A stretch of 64,000 bases of DNA. It comes from Actinoplanes campanulatus. GTDB taxonomy: Bacteria; Actinomycetota; Actinomycetes; Mycobacteriales; Micromonosporaceae. The notes below the pieces were generated by a model that searched no databases, had not been told where the DNA came from, and saw nothing but the letters and a program-made list of their open reading frames with translations. Below are positions 33,495 to 42,479 of this stretch, piece after piece (the stretch's first letter is position 1; each line of letters opens with the position of its first letter). Location: assembly GCF_014647795.1 (NCBI RefSeq), contig NZ_BMPW01000008.1, forward strand, positions 186,001 to 250,000, written 5' to 3'. A program made the position numbers and the translations under genes.

Positions 33495-34448
33495 TCACGG
33501 GTAGGAGGTGGGCGGCGGGCCACTGGGCGGCGGGCCACCATAGGGCGGGCCACTGGGCGGTGGGCCACCGGCCGACGGCGCCTGCGGGCCGGGCGGGGTG
33601 ATCGCCGCGTCCAGGCCGTCCAGGATCTCCTCGATCTGCGGCCGCAGGACGCGCCAGTCACGGCCCGAGGCGAGCGCCTCGTTCTCCGCGTCGACGGCCG
33701 CCGTGAGATCGCGCAACAGCACCGCGATCCCGGTGGCCCGGGCCTGGCGGGCGGCGTCCGAGGGCTGGGTGGACAGCCGGCCCCAGCCATTGATCAGCGC
33801 GGCCAGGTCGCCGCGGACCCGCGGCCAGGTGTTCGCCCGCTGGACCGGATCGGCGGAGGCCAGCACGGGCGTCAGCCGCGCCTCGGTGACCATGCGGGTC
33901 TCGGCGGACAGGGTGCCCGCCTCGGCGTCCCAGGTCGCCGTCCGCCGGGAGCGGCTGATCAGCAGGACCGCGGCCAGTCCGGCGAACAGCAGGAACAGCA
34001 GGATCCAGCCCCAGACGCCACCGGAGTCGTCCTCCGCGGCGATCGGCACCACCTCGGCCGACGACGAGGTGGCCGCCGGCGCCGGTGTGGTGGCCTCCGG
34101 GGTCGGCGTGGTGGTCTTGGGCGGCACCACGGTCACCGTCACCTCCACCTTGGTGGTGGACGGCTTCTCCGGTGTCTTCTCAGGTTCCTGCGGCTGCTGG
34201 CCGGTCCGGGTCGGTTCCGGTTCGCCGGTCGGTTCCGGTTTCTCGGTGGTCCTGGTCGGTTCCGGCTTCTCGGTACGGGTCCTGGTCGGTTCCGGCGTAT
34301 CTGCGGGCTCCTCGTCGGCGGTGCGCTCGATCGACGGCAGGGTGGACGGCAACGTCCGGTTCTCCCCCTCGCCGCCGCACGCCGCCGTCGCCAGCAGACA
34401 GAGAAGCACGGCCGTCACGGCGGCCGGCCGGTATGCCCGTTGCATCAT
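33495..34448 (-). CDS. Membrane-anchored lipoprotein with Thr/Pro-rich region
   Basis: The 317-aa protein has a lipoprotein signal: basic start, hydrophobic core AAVTAVLLCLLATAACGG with Cys in the lipobox. A long Pro/Thr/Glu-rich extracellular region with repeated E-P-T-R units follows (about residues 35-110). A transmembrane segment (WGWILLFLLFAGLAAVLLI) then leads to a cytosolic helical domain and a Pro/Gly-rich tail with GPPPSGPPYGG-like repeats. The start is one of two adjacent ATGs (34448, 34445), with GGAGTGGAC just upstream. Function unknown; the topology suggests a surface-exposed stalk with an intracellular domain. Confidence 0.75.
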   Translation of the reverse strand: MMQRAYRPAAVTAVLLCLLATAACGGEGENRTLPSTLPSIERTADEEPADTPEPTRTRTEKPEPTRTTEKPEPTGEPEPTRTGQQPQEPEKTPEKPSTTKVEVTVTVVPPKTTTPTPEATTPAPAATSSSAEVVPIAAEDDSGGVWGWILLFLLFAGLAAVLLISRSRRTATWDAEAGTLSAETRMVTEARLTPVLASADPVQRANTWPRVRGDLAALINGWGRLSTQPSDAARQARATGIAVLLRDLTAAVDAENEALASGRDWRVLRPQIEEILDGLDAAITPPGPQAPSAGGPPPSGPPYGGPPPSGPPPTSYP

Positions 34449-34474
34449 GTCCACTCCCCAGTTCGGACTTCCGG

Positions 34475-35593
34475 TCAGGCGACGATCCGCATCTCGCGGC
34501 TGGTGTTGTTGAAGCGGCGGCCACCGTTCCCGGTGACCGTGACGATGTCCTCGATCCGTACGCCGAACCGGCCGGGCAGGTAGATCCCCGGCTCGATGGA
34601 GAAGCACATTCCGGGTACGAGCGGCCGCGTCTCACCCTCGATCAGGTACGGCGGCTCGTGGGTGGTCAGGCCGATGCCGTGGCCGGTGCGGTGGATGAAC
34701 TGCGGCCCGTACCCGGCGTCCTCGATCACCGTGCGGGCCACCCGGTCGATGTCCTCGCAGGTCGCACCGGGACGGACGGCCTCGAAGGCGGTCTGCTGGG
34801 CGTGCCGCACCACGTCGTGGATCTCGCGTTCCACATCGGTCGGCTCGCCGACGTGCACGGTACGGGTGGTGTCCGAGCCGTACCCGTCCTTGAGCCCGCC
34901 GAAGTCCAGGACCACCATGTCGCCCTCGACGATCACCCGGTCGCCCATCTCGTGGTGCGGGTCGGCGCCGTTCGGGCCGGACCCGACGACGGTGAAGTCG
35001 ACCTGGCTGTGGCCGTGTTCGCGGAGCAGCCCGGCCAGTTCGGTGCCGACCGCGTGCTCGGTCCGGCCGGCGAACCGGGCCGCGACGATCTCCTCGTACG
35101 CGGCGTCGGCGGCCGCCCCGGCGCCGGCCAGCCGTTCGATCTCGTCGGCGTCCTTGACGGCCCGCAGCATCGGCAGGGTTCCGGTCATCGACGTGAACCA
35201 CGATGCCGGCAGCTCGCGTTGCAGGGCCAGCAGGTGCAGGGCCCAGGCCGAGTCGGAGATGGCGTAGCGGCCGTCGGCGGCGAGCAGCCGGGCGGCGGCC
35301 GCGTACGGGTCGGCGCCGTCACGCCAGTCGCTGATCGTCACCGCGCCCACGCCCGGGGCCGCCTCGGCGTCGGCGCGTTCCAGGGTGGGGACGATCAGGC
35401 ACGGCTCGTGGTCACGGTCGAGCACCAGCATGGTGATCCGCTCGGTGATGGCGGTGGGCCGGTAGCCGGTGAGGTACACGAGATCCGGGCCCGGCGTGAC
35501 CAGCAGGCCGGTGAGCCCGGCGTCGGTGGCCTGGGCGACCGCCCGTTCCATCCGGGCGGTGAAGTCCTTCGTGGTGAACGGTCGTGGCGTCAT
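34475..35593 (-). CDS. Xaa-Pro aminopeptidase-like M24 peptidase
   Basis: This 372-aa metallopeptidase has an N-terminal creatinase-like domain and a pita-bread catalytic domain. Metal ligands are visible as Asp in VVLDFGG and GSDTTRT, His in HRTGHGIGL, and Glu in CFSIEPGIYLP and VRIEDIVTVTG. Members remove N-terminal residues preceding proline or act on related small substrates. ATG 35593 overlaps the stop of the MFS gene, so the transporter and the peptidase form one unit. No signal peptide is seen. Confidence 0.9.
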   Translation of the reverse strand: MTPRPFTTKDFTARMERAVAQATDAGLTGLLVTPGPDLVYLTGYRPTAITERITMLVLDRDHEPCLIVPTLERADAEAAPGVGAVTISDWRDGADPYAAAARLLAADGRYAISDSAWALHLLALQRELPASWFTSMTGTLPMLRAVKDADEIERLAGAGAAADAAYEEIVAARFAGRTEHAVGTELAGLLREHGHSQVDFTVVGSGPNGADPHHEMGDRVIVEGDMVVLDFGGLKDGYGSDTTRTVHVGEPTDVEREIHDVVRHAQQTAFEAVRPGATCEDIDRVARTVIEDAGYGPQFIHRTGHGIGLTTHEPPYLIEGETRPLVPGMCFSIEPGIYLPGRFGVRIEDIVTVTGNGGRRFNNTSREMRIVA

Positions 35594-37113
35594 GCCGGGG
35601 CACCTCCGGAGGCCGCGACCGGGCGGGTCGGGATCGTGTGGCTGGTCGCGGCCGCAGCGGCGGCCAGTTGCACGGCGCCCGCCGGGTCACCCCGGTGCCG
35701 TCCCATCAGGACGGCGAGCGCGACACCGGCCGCCGACAGCAGCGTCAGCAGCAGGGCCGCACCGGCGAGGCCGGCGGCCAGGGCGTCGCCGGCCGGTTCC
35801 CCGGCGGTGGCGTGCGAGTCGCTCACCGCGGTGAAGACCGTGGAGGCCGCCGCCACCGCGAGCGAGCCGCCGACGTACCGGGCCATGTTGGAGATGCCGG
35901 AGGCCTGGCCGACCTCGTCGGCCGAGACCGCCGAGGTGGAGGCCGACGAGGCCGGCCCGTTGGCGAAGCCGAGGCCGACCGACAGGACCATCAGCGGGAT
36001 CACGAAGGTCGCGTAGCTCCAGTCCGCGGTCACCAGGATCATGACGCCGGCGCCGGCCACCGCCAGGGCGAAGCCGAGGGCGACCGCCTGCCGCGGTCCG
36101 ATCTTCACGGCCAGCGGGGTGATCAACGGCGTCACCGCGATCATGGCGGCCGCCGCCGGCAGGGTGGCCAGACCCGCCTCCAGGGCCGTCATCCCGAATC
36201 CGGCCGGGTCCTGGAAGTAGAGGCTGAGCAGGTACATCAGCGCGTTGATGATGCCGGCCACGAGCAGGATGGCGAGGGTCGACCCGATCAGCACCCGATT
36301 GCGGAGCAGCCGCAGGTCGACGAGCGGGGCGGTGGCCCGGCGCTCGGCGGCGACGAAGCCCGCTCCGCCGAGGACCGACAGCACCAGGCAGCCGATCGTG
36401 GGAGCGGACGCCCAGCCCCAGCCGCCGCCCTCGCTGAGCGCCAGCACCAGCGGCACCAGAGCGACCGCGACCAGGACGGTGCCGAGCACGTCGATCGAGC
36501 GCGGCCGGTCCGGGTCGCGTGATTCGGCGACCGCAGCCAGGGTGACCGGGATGCAGGCCGCGGCGATCGCCGCGTCGATCCAGAACAGTCCCTGCCAGCC
36601 GGTCGTGCCGACCAGGACCCCGCCGACGAGGGGGCCGACGGCCGCGCCGACGGCCGACGCCGCACCCCACAGGGTGATGGCCTTCAGCTGCCCGGTGCCG
36701 GACGATCCGACCGACAGCAGGCTCATTCCGCAGGCGAGGATGGTGGAGCCGGCGGCGCCCTGGATCATCCGGCCGCCGATCACCCCGGCCGCTCCGCTGG
36801 ACAGGGCGATCAGGGCGCAGGAGAGCACGAAGAGGACCAGGCCGCCGAGGAAGATCCGGCGGCGGCCGAAGACGTCGCCGAGCGCGCCGGAGGTGACGAT
36901 GACGGCGGCACCGACCAGCATGTAGCCGGTGACGGCCCACTGGAGCACGTCGATCGGGGCGCCGACGTCCTCGCTGATCGCCGGCAGCAGGATCGTGACG
37001 GCGGAGGTGTTCGCGTTCACCACCAGCGCGGACACGCACGCGGCGAACAGGACTCCGCGCCCCGCCGCCCGTCCGGCGCCGGCTGCCGGGGCGTCGTGAC
37101 CTGTCGTGGACAT
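35590..37113 (-). CDS. MFS drug/metabolite exporter (DHA2 type, 14 TM)
   Basis: This 507-aa proton-driven exporter has about 14 membrane segments. The MFS loop motif DVFGRRRIFLGG sits between TM2 and TM3, and motif C (AVGAAVGPLVGGVLV) in TM5 is typical of exporters. The N-terminus is short and Ala/Gly-rich. It overlaps the M24 peptidase start by 4 bp. It could export a peptide, antibiotic or by-product linked to that peptidase; the substrate is unknown. Confidence 0.9.
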   Translation of the reverse strand: MSTTGHDAPAAGAGRAAGRGVLFAACVSALVVNANTSAVTILLPAISEDVGAPIDVLQWAVTGYMLVGAAVIVTSGALGDVFGRRRIFLGGLVLFVLSCALIALSSGAAGVIGGRMIQGAAGSTILACGMSLLSVGSSGTGQLKAITLWGAASAVGAAVGPLVGGVLVGTTGWQGLFWIDAAIAAACIPVTLAAVAESRDPDRPRSIDVLGTVLVAVALVPLVLALSEGGGWGWASAPTIGCLVLSVLGGAGFVAAERRATAPLVDLRLLRNRVLIGSTLAILLVAGIINALMYLLSLYFQDPAGFGMTALEAGLATLPAAAAMIAVTPLITPLAVKIGPRQAVALGFALAVAGAGVMILVTADWSYATFVIPLMVLSVGLGFANGPASSASTSAVSADEVGQASGISNMARYVGGSLAVAAASTVFTAVSDSHATAGEPAGDALAAGLAGAALLLTLLSAAGVALAVLMGRHRGDPAGAVQLAAAAAATSHTIPTRPVAASGGAPA

Positions 37114-37247
37114 CTAGGTCCCTTCGGATGGGCGCCACGTGATGCCGCCAATCTCCCGTCCGGGTGCACCGCCCGGCATCGCTCGCGCCGGATGAATTTG
37201 ATCCCGCAGCGCTACGACCGGTGCGCCTCCACGTCTACCTTCTGCGC

Positions 37248-38510
37248 ATGAGCGACTCGACGATCTTCGACCGCGAGTTGCAGCGGTTCCTGCTGTTGCT
37301 GGGCAGCGCGCTCACCGCGGCCGGCGAGGCGGTCAACGAGATCGAGGAGCGTCTGCTGCGGGTGGCGGTGGCCTACGGCGCGGTCCAGGCCCGGTTCGTC
37401 GTGCTTCCCACATATGTCGTCATGTCGCTGGAGCCGGGCTACCCGGCGACGCTGGAGCCGACCCGGGCGCTGAGCCGCGGGCTGCGCCTGGACCAGACCG
37501 CGGCTGTCTACGAGGTGCTGCGCGAGGCCGAGCAGGGCCTGATCTCACCGGCCGAGGGCAGCCTCCGGATCCGGGAGATCGCGCGGATGCGGCCCCGGTT
37601 CGGCCCGGCCGTGCAGATTCTCGGGTACGCCGTGCTGACCGCCGGAATCTGCCTGATCCTCCAGCCGACCTGGATCGACCTGGTGTTGTCCGCGACCTTC
37701 GGCGTGCTGGTGAGTGTTTTCAAGCAGATCGCGGCCCGCTGGACCAGCCTGCGCATGATCATGCCGGTGACGGCCGCTTTCGTGGTGGCGGCGCTGAGCT
37801 TCCTGATCGCCGGAGGCGGCTGGGCGGACGCCGATCTGCGGTCCATGGTGGCGCCGCTGGCCACCTACCTGCCCGGCGCCATCCTGACCATGGCGGTAGT
37901 CGAGGTGTCGGCGGGCGAGATGGTGACCGGCGCCAGCCGCCTGGTGACCGGCATCCTGCAACTGCTGCTGCTCGCCTTCGGGATCATCGGCGCCGCCCAA
38001 GCGGTCGGCCTGCCCCGCGCCGAGGAGCTGGTGAGCGCGCCGCAGAACTCGATCGGCGCATGGGCGCCCTGGCTCGGCGCGCTGGTCGTCGCCGTCGGCA
38101 ACTACCTGGTGCACTCCGGCCCACCCGGTTCGCTGGGCTGGCTCTGCCTGGTGCTCTACTCCGGGTGGATCGCCCAGTACTTCGGCGGCCTGGTGTTCGG
38201 CGGCTACCTGAGCGGCTTCCTCGGCGCGCTGCTGCTGACCGTCGTGGCGTACCTGGTGGAACGGGCCCCGTCCGGGCCCCCGGCGCTGGTCTCGTTCCTG
38301 CCCGGCTTCTGGCTGCTGGTGCCGGGCGCGCTGAGCCTGATCGGCCTCACCGAGTACCTGAGCCAGGACTCGGTGCACGGCGTCTCGGACCTGATCCGCG
38401 CGCTCGGCTCGATGCTGGCCATCGCCCTCGGGGTGCTCTGTGGTCATCCGATCTATCGCGGGCTCGCCCGGGCGCTGGCCATCCGGAATCTGAGGCAGGA
38501 GCTGGCGTGA
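37248..38510 (+). CDS. Threonine/serine exporter family protein (ThrE type)
   Basis: This 420-aa membrane protein joins the two halves of the ThrE family. The N-terminal soluble part has the signature GSALTAAGEAVNEIEERLLR, followed by about ten hydrophobic segments with PVTAAFVVAALSFLIAGGG and ATYLPGAILTMAVVEVSAGE. ThrE of Corynebacterium exports threonine and serine. ATG 37248 was preferred over the upstream GTG (37164), which would add a non-hydrophobic tail over the promoter region. It appears monocistronic; 88 bp separate it from the next gene. Confidence 0.85.
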   Translation: MSDSTIFDRELQRFLLLLGSALTAAGEAVNEIEERLLRVAVAYGAVQARFVVLPTYVVMSLEPGYPATLEPTRALSRGLRLDQTAAVYEVLREAEQGLISPAEGSLRIREIARMRPRFGPAVQILGYAVLTAGICLILQPTWIDLVLSATFGVLVSVFKQIAARWTSLRMIMPVTAAFVVAALSFLIAGGGWADADLRSMVAPLATYLPGAILTMAVVEVSAGEMVTGASRLVTGILQLLLLAFGIIGAAQAVGLPRAEELVSAPQNSIGAWAPWLGALVVAVGNYLVHSGPPGSLGWLCLVLYSGWIAQYFGGLVFGGYLSGFLGALLLTVVAYLVERAPSGPPALVSFLPGFWLLVPGALSLIGLTEYLSQDSVHGVSDLIRALGSMLAIALGVLCGHPIYRGLARALAIRNLRQELA

Positions 38511-38597
38511 CGGCGCCGCGAACCGTTCCCCAGGGGTGAGGTGAGGACCGGCCGTTCCGGCCGATGATCCGCGGAAACCCCTCGATCGGAGGCAGCG

Positions 38598-40046
38598 TTG
38601 AGTGCGATGGACGTGCCCGCCACGGAGCCGGTGGGCGACAAGGGTGCGAAGCCGGGGACGGCCCGCACCATCCAATACATCTCCTGGGTCGCTCTGGCGC
38701 TGATGACCACGAGCTCCGTGGCCAGCCTGCGTCCGTCGCCCACGATGGCCGTCTACGGGCTGGCCAGCATCTTCCTCTACATCGTGCCGGCGATCGTCTT
38801 TCTGCTGCCGACCGCGCTGGTCTCGGCGGAGCTGGCCTCCGGCTGGGAGGGCGGCGTCTACAAGTGGGTCAGCGAGGGCATCAACAAGCCGGCCGGGTTC
38901 CTGGCGGTGTGGTGCCAGTTCGCCATGACGATCTTCTACTACCCGAGCCTGCTCGGGTTCGTGGCGAGCACGCTGGCGTACGTCATCAATCCGGACCTGG
39001 CCTCCAGCGGCGTCTGGACCGCGATCGTCATCATGGTCTGCTACTGGACCGGCGTGTGGGTCTCGTCCCGCGGCACCGGCGGCGTGGCCGGCCTGGCCAG
39101 CGGCGGCCTGATCATCGGCACCCTGATCCCCGGGGCGCTGCTGGTGATCCTCGGCATCGCGTTCCTCGGCCAGGGCAACGAGTCGGCCGCGCCGATGACC
39201 GCCGACAACCTGATCCCGGCCTGGGCCGGGCTGTCCAGCCTGGTGCTGATCGTGAACAACTTCCTGTCGTACTCCGGCATGGAGATGAACGCGGTGCACG
39301 TCGGCTCGCTGAAGCAGCCGGGCCGGGAGTTCCCGAAGGCGATGTTCCTGTCCATGGGCCTGGTCCTGCTGATCTTCATCCTGCCCGCGCTGGCGATCAG
39401 CTGGATCGTGCCAGCCGAGCAGCTGTCGCTGACCGCCGGCGTGATGCAGGCGTTCGACCACGTGTTCGCCGCCTTCGACTCGCAGTGGCTCACCCCGATC
39501 CTCGGCGTCATGCTGGTCGCCGCCTCGCTCGGCGGCATGCTCACCTGGCTGGCCGGCCCGTCCAAGGGCCTGCTGCTGATCTCCAAGCAGGAGGGCTACC
39601 TGCCGCCGTTCCTGCAGCGGCTGAACAAGCACGGCGTGCAGCAGAACATCCTGGTCACCCAGGGTCTGATCACCACGGTCATCGCGCTGGCCTACGCGTT
39701 CATCCCGGACGTCTCCAGCGCGTACTGGATCTTCTCGGTGATCACCACGCAGGTCTACCTGATCATGTACCTGCTGATGTTCGTAGCCGCCGTCCGGCTG
39801 CGCCGCAGCCACCCGGAGCACCCCCGCGGCTACCGCGCCCCGATGCTCACCGGCCTCTGCGGCGTCGGCTTCGCCGCCTCGCTGGCCGCCCTGCTCATCG
39901 GTTTCGTCCCGCCGTCGCAGTTCGGCTCCGGCAGCGTCGGCGTCTACCTGGCCGTCGTCGCCGGCGGCGCGCTCGGCCTCGGCCTGCTCGTCCCGTTCCT
40001 CTTCTACCGGCTGCGCAAACCCTCCTGGAAGGAAGTCTCCGCATGA
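38598..40046 (+). CDS. APC-superfamily amino-acid permease
   Basis: This 482-aa permease has about 12 membrane segments of the APC fold, with the early segment ISWVALALMTTSSVASLRPS and the helix-break motif VSAELASGWEGGVYKWVSEG. It resembles glutamate:GABA-antiporter-like members (GadC/YjeM), but the substrate is not certain. TTG 38598 is used because GGAGG lies five bases upstream; the ATG nine bases later is too far. It starts an operon with two small membrane proteins and an M20 peptidase, so it may carry a dipeptide-derived amino acid. Confidence 0.85.
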   Translation: MSAMDVPATEPVGDKGAKPGTARTIQYISWVALALMTTSSVASLRPSPTMAVYGLASIFLYIVPAIVFLLPTALVSAELASGWEGGVYKWVSEGINKPAGFLAVWCQFAMTIFYYPSLLGFVASTLAYVINPDLASSGVWTAIVIMVCYWTGVWVSSRGTGGVAGLASGGLIIGTLIPGALLVILGIAFLGQGNESAAPMTADNLIPAWAGLSSLVLIVNNFLSYSGMEMNAVHVGSLKQPGREFPKAMFLSMGLVLLIFILPALAISWIVPAEQLSLTAGVMQAFDHVFAAFDSQWLTPILGVMLVAASLGGMLTWLAGPSKGLLLISKQEGYLPPFLQRLNKHGVQQNILVTQGLITTVIALAYAFIPDVSSAYWIFSVITTQVYLIMYLLMFVAAVRLRRSHPEHPRGYRAPMLTGLCGVGFAASLAALLIGFVPPSQFGSGSVGVYLAVVAGGALGLGLLVPFLFYRLRKPSWKEVSA

Positions 40047-40147
40047 TCAAGCAACACAAGGCGCTGACCGTCTCCGTCGTGGTGCTCGTCGTCCTGGCCG
40101 GGTTCGGGCTGATCAACCGCTACCGGCGGCGGGAGTTCCGGGCATGA
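40043..40147 (+). CDS. Small single-TM protein (34 aa)
   Basis: The ATG at 40043 overlaps the permease stop (ATGA), and the TGA at 40145 overlaps the next ATG (40144). The peptide starts MIKQHKALTVSVVVLVVLAG and ends with a basic tail rich in Arg (NRYRRREFRA), giving one membrane helix with a positive C-terminus. The double stop-start overlap in an otherwise overlapping operon makes real translation likely. It may be a subunit or stabiliser of the permease. Confidence 0.65.
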   Translation: MIKQHKALTVSVVVLVVLAGFGLINRYRRREFRA

Positions 40148-40563
40148 TGCGGGACACCAGGGTGGTCGCCTGGATCTCCATCGGGGTGCTCGTGGTGATG
40201 GCCGGGATCGGCGTGCTCAGCCACGCCGGCGCCAAGCAGGGCGCGGCGGCCCAGGAGAAGGCGGACCAGCTCGTCGCCGAGCTCACCGCGGCCGGGCTGC
40301 GGGCGCCGGCCACCGACCAGATCGTCCAGGTGCTCGGCGACGACGGCGGCGCGGTCTGCCTCGACCCGGGCGACGCGCTGCGCCGCGGAATCCTCTACGG
40401 CCAGCTCACCAACGGCGCGGCCGGCCCGGGACAGCGGCCGGTGATCGCCGGCAACAACGTCGTCCAGGGCCAGCTCATCATCATGAAGGTCTACTGCCCC
40501 GGCCACCTGGAGGAGTTCCAGGAGATCGTCGACGACCTCAAGCTCGCGGAGGTGGACACGTGA
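40144..40563 (+). CDS. Membrane-anchored protein of unknown function
   Basis: A 139-aa protein with one N-terminal helix (AWISIGVLVVMAGIGVLSHA) and a soluble domain containing two Cys (AVCLDPGD and VYCPGHL) that could form a disulfide if it is extracytoplasmic. No known family is recognised. It overlaps both neighbours by 4 bp, in the middle of the APC permease / M20 peptidase operon. The soluble part could face the outside and act with the permease or the substrate; this is inference. Confidence 0.75.
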   Translation: MMRDTRVVAWISIGVLVVMAGIGVLSHAGAKQGAAAQEKADQLVAELTAAGLRAPATDQIVQVLGDDGGAVCLDPGDALRRGILYGQLTNGAAGPGQRPVIAGNNVVQGQLIIMKVYCPGHLEEFQEIVDDLKLAEVDT

Positions 40564-41891
40564 GGGAGAGGATCGATTCCCTGATGGGGCGGGCCCGCAT
40601 CGACCTCGGGGAGCTGGTCGCCATCCCGTCGGTGGCCGACCCACGCCAGTACCCGCCGGAGGAGTGCCTGCGCGCGGCGAACTGGGTGGTCGACCGCTTC
40701 GCCGAGGCCGGCTTCACCGGCCTCGGCCTGCACGAGACCAGCGACGGCAGCAGAGCGGTCTTCGGGGTACGCCCGGCCGCCGACCCGAACGCGCCGACGG
40801 TCCTGCTGTACGCCCACTACGACGTGCAGCCCCCGCTGGACGAGGCGGCCTGGCACACCCCGCCGTTCGAGCTGACCGAGTCCGGCGGCCGCTGGTACGG
40901 CCGGGGCGCCGCCGACTGCAAGGGCAACATCGTCATGCATCTGACCGCGCTGCGGGCGCTCGGCGACGACATCGGGGTCAACCTGAAACTGATCGTCGAG
41001 GGTTCCGAGGAGCAGGGCACCGGCGGCCTGGAGGACTTCGTGGTCCGCAATCCGGAGCTGCTGCGCGCCGACGCCATCCTGGTCTGCGACACCGGCAACG
41101 CGGCGGTCGGGGTGCCGGCCGCCACGGTGACGCTGCGCGGCCTGGCGAACGTGGTGGTGAGCGTGGAGGCGCTGGCCGGGGAGCTGCACTCGGGCATGTT
41201 CGGCGGCCCCGCCCCGGACGCGCTCGCGGCGCTCGTCCACATCCTGGCCACGTTGCGCGACGCCGACGGCAACACCACGGTCACCGGGCTGGACAACGGC
41301 CAGACGTGGAGCGGGGCGCCGTACCCGGCGGAGCAGTTCCGCTCGGACGCGCGCCTGGTCGAGGGCGCGTCGCTGCTCGGCGACGGCACGGTCTCGGACA
41401 TGGTCTGGGCCCGGCCGGCGGTCACCGTGCTCGGTATCGACTGCCCGCCCGTGGTGGGCTCGGCGGCGGCCATCCAGCCGCACGCCCGGGCCCGGCTCAA
41501 CCTGCGGGTGCCACCCGGCACGGACGCCGTCAAGGCGCAGGACGCGCTGGTCGCGCACCTGCAGGCGGCCGCGCCGTGGGGGGTTCGGGTGACGGTCGAG
41601 CGGGAGGCGCTGGGGCAGCCGTTCGAGGCCCGGTCCGGCGGTCCGGCCTACCGGGCGCTGGCCGCGGCGATGCGGGAGGCGTACGGCCGGGAGATGGCGT
41701 ACCTGGGGCAGGGCGGGTCGATCCCGCTGTGCAACGTGTTCGCCGAGACCTACCCGGAGGCCGAGGTCGTCCTGATGGGGGTGGAGGAGCCGCTCGCCCT
41801 GATCCACGCCCCGAACGAGAGCGTCGACCCGGGTGAGATCGCCCGGCTGGCCCACGCCGAGGCGCTGTTCCTGAGCGGTTATCGCAAGTAG
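40560..41891 (+). CDS. M20-family dipeptidase/deacylase
   Basis: This 443-aa zinc peptidase of family M20 has metal-binding motifs YAHYDVQPP (His and the following Asp), GAADCKGNIV (bridging Asp) and EGSEEQGTGGLEDF (catalytic Glu and a metal ligand Glu). The final His is in LIHAPNESV. The lid domain lies between residues 200 and 330. GTG 40560 overlaps the preceding stop. It probably hydrolyses an imported dipeptide or N-acyl amino acid in the cytoplasm, matching the permease of the same operon. Confidence 0.9.
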   Translation: MRERIDSLMGRARIDLGELVAIPSVADPRQYPPEECLRAANWVVDRFAEAGFTGLGLHETSDGSRAVFGVRPAADPNAPTVLLYAHYDVQPPLDEAAWHTPPFELTESGGRWYGRGAADCKGNIVMHLTALRALGDDIGVNLKLIVEGSEEQGTGGLEDFVVRNPELLRADAILVCDTGNAAVGVPAATVTLRGLANVVVSVEALAGELHSGMFGGPAPDALAALVHILATLRDADGNTTVTGLDNGQTWSGAPYPAEQFRSDARLVEGASLLGDGTVSDMVWARPAVTVLGIDCPPVVGSAAAIQPHARARLNLRVPPGTDAVKAQDALVAHLQAAAPWGVRVTVEREALGQPFEARSGGPAYRALAAAMREAYGREMAYLGQGGSIPLCNVFAETYPEAEVVLMGVEEPLALIHAPNESVDPGEIARLAHAEALFLSGYRK

Positions 41892-41904
41892 ACGAGCAAG
41901 CAGT

Positions 41905-41933
41905 CGGGCCGGGTGCGATGCGCACCCGGCCCG
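41905..41933. terminator. Bidirectional hairpin terminator
   Basis: A perfect 13-bp stem (CGGGCCGGGTGCG) closes the three-base loop ATG between two convergent genes, 13 bp after the M20 peptidase stop and 10 bp after the HdeD-like stop. Confidence 0.75.
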
Positions 41934-41943
41934 CTGTGCGTTC

Positions 41944-42468
41944 TCAGGCCGCGGCCCGGGAGGAGCGCAGCCCCGCGATCGCGCCGACGACCAGGCAGAT
42001 GCCGGCGAAGACCAGGGTGGTCGCGCCGATCAGCAGGAAGGTGGCCAGACTCAGGCCGGGCCAGACCAGGATGGCGATCGCGGCGAGCAGCACGAACACG
42101 CCGAGCGCGATCCGCCAGCCGCCGCCCGGCTCGTGCCGGCCGAACGTCACCACGATCTCGCCGAGGCCGTCCAGGATCCAGCCGATCGCGATGATCAGCA
42201 GCAGCAGGCTCAGCGAGCCGGTGGGGTTCCGCACGCAGAGCACACCGACCAGGGTGACCAGCACGCCGAAGGCGCCGGCCAGGACCCGTTGCAGCGCCGG
42301 GGCCTCCCGGGCGATGATCGCCAGGACCGTCCGGGACACCCCCATCACCAGCAGGTTCAGCCCGAACAGGAAGGCGACCACCCGCAGGGTGGCCTCCGGC
42401 CAGGCGAACGCGACAACGCCGATCACCGCCACCACGATGCCTACGATCAGCCGTAGCCAGTAGCTCAT
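41944..42468 (-). CDS. HdeD-like (DUF308) membrane protein 1
   Basis: This 174-aa protein consists of six hydrophobic segments of the HdeD/DUF308 kind (IVGIVVAVIGVVAFAWPEAT, GWILDGLGEIVVTFG, LLAAIAILVWPGLSL). Each helix pair ends with W-P, as is usual in this family. HdeD was first noted in acid resistance of E. coli; the molecular role is unknown. AGGAGG lies six bases before ATG 42468. It is the last gene of a three-gene unit with the K+ channel and a small protein. A second HdeD-like gene is at 56829. Confidence 0.85.
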   Translation of the reverse strand: MSYWLRLIVGIVVAVIGVVAFAWPEATLRVVAFLFGLNLLVMGVSRTVLAIIAREAPALQRVLAGAFGVLVTLVGVLCVRNPTGSLSLLLLIIAIGWILDGLGEIVVTFGRHEPGGGWRIALGVFVLLAAIAILVWPGLSLATFLLIGATTLVFAGICLVVGAIAGLRSSRAAA

Positions 42469-42479
42469 CACGATCCTCC

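Noticed and set aside
38549-38563. Terminator CGGCCG-TTC-CGGCCG before the APC permease
   Set aside because: Only a 6-bp stem in very GC-rich DNA; short hairpins of this kind are expected by chance.
37545-39821. Long minus-strand open frame opposite the ThrE and APC permease genes
   Set aside because: His/Gln/Asp-rich antisense of two membrane protein genes, typical of high-GC shadow frames.
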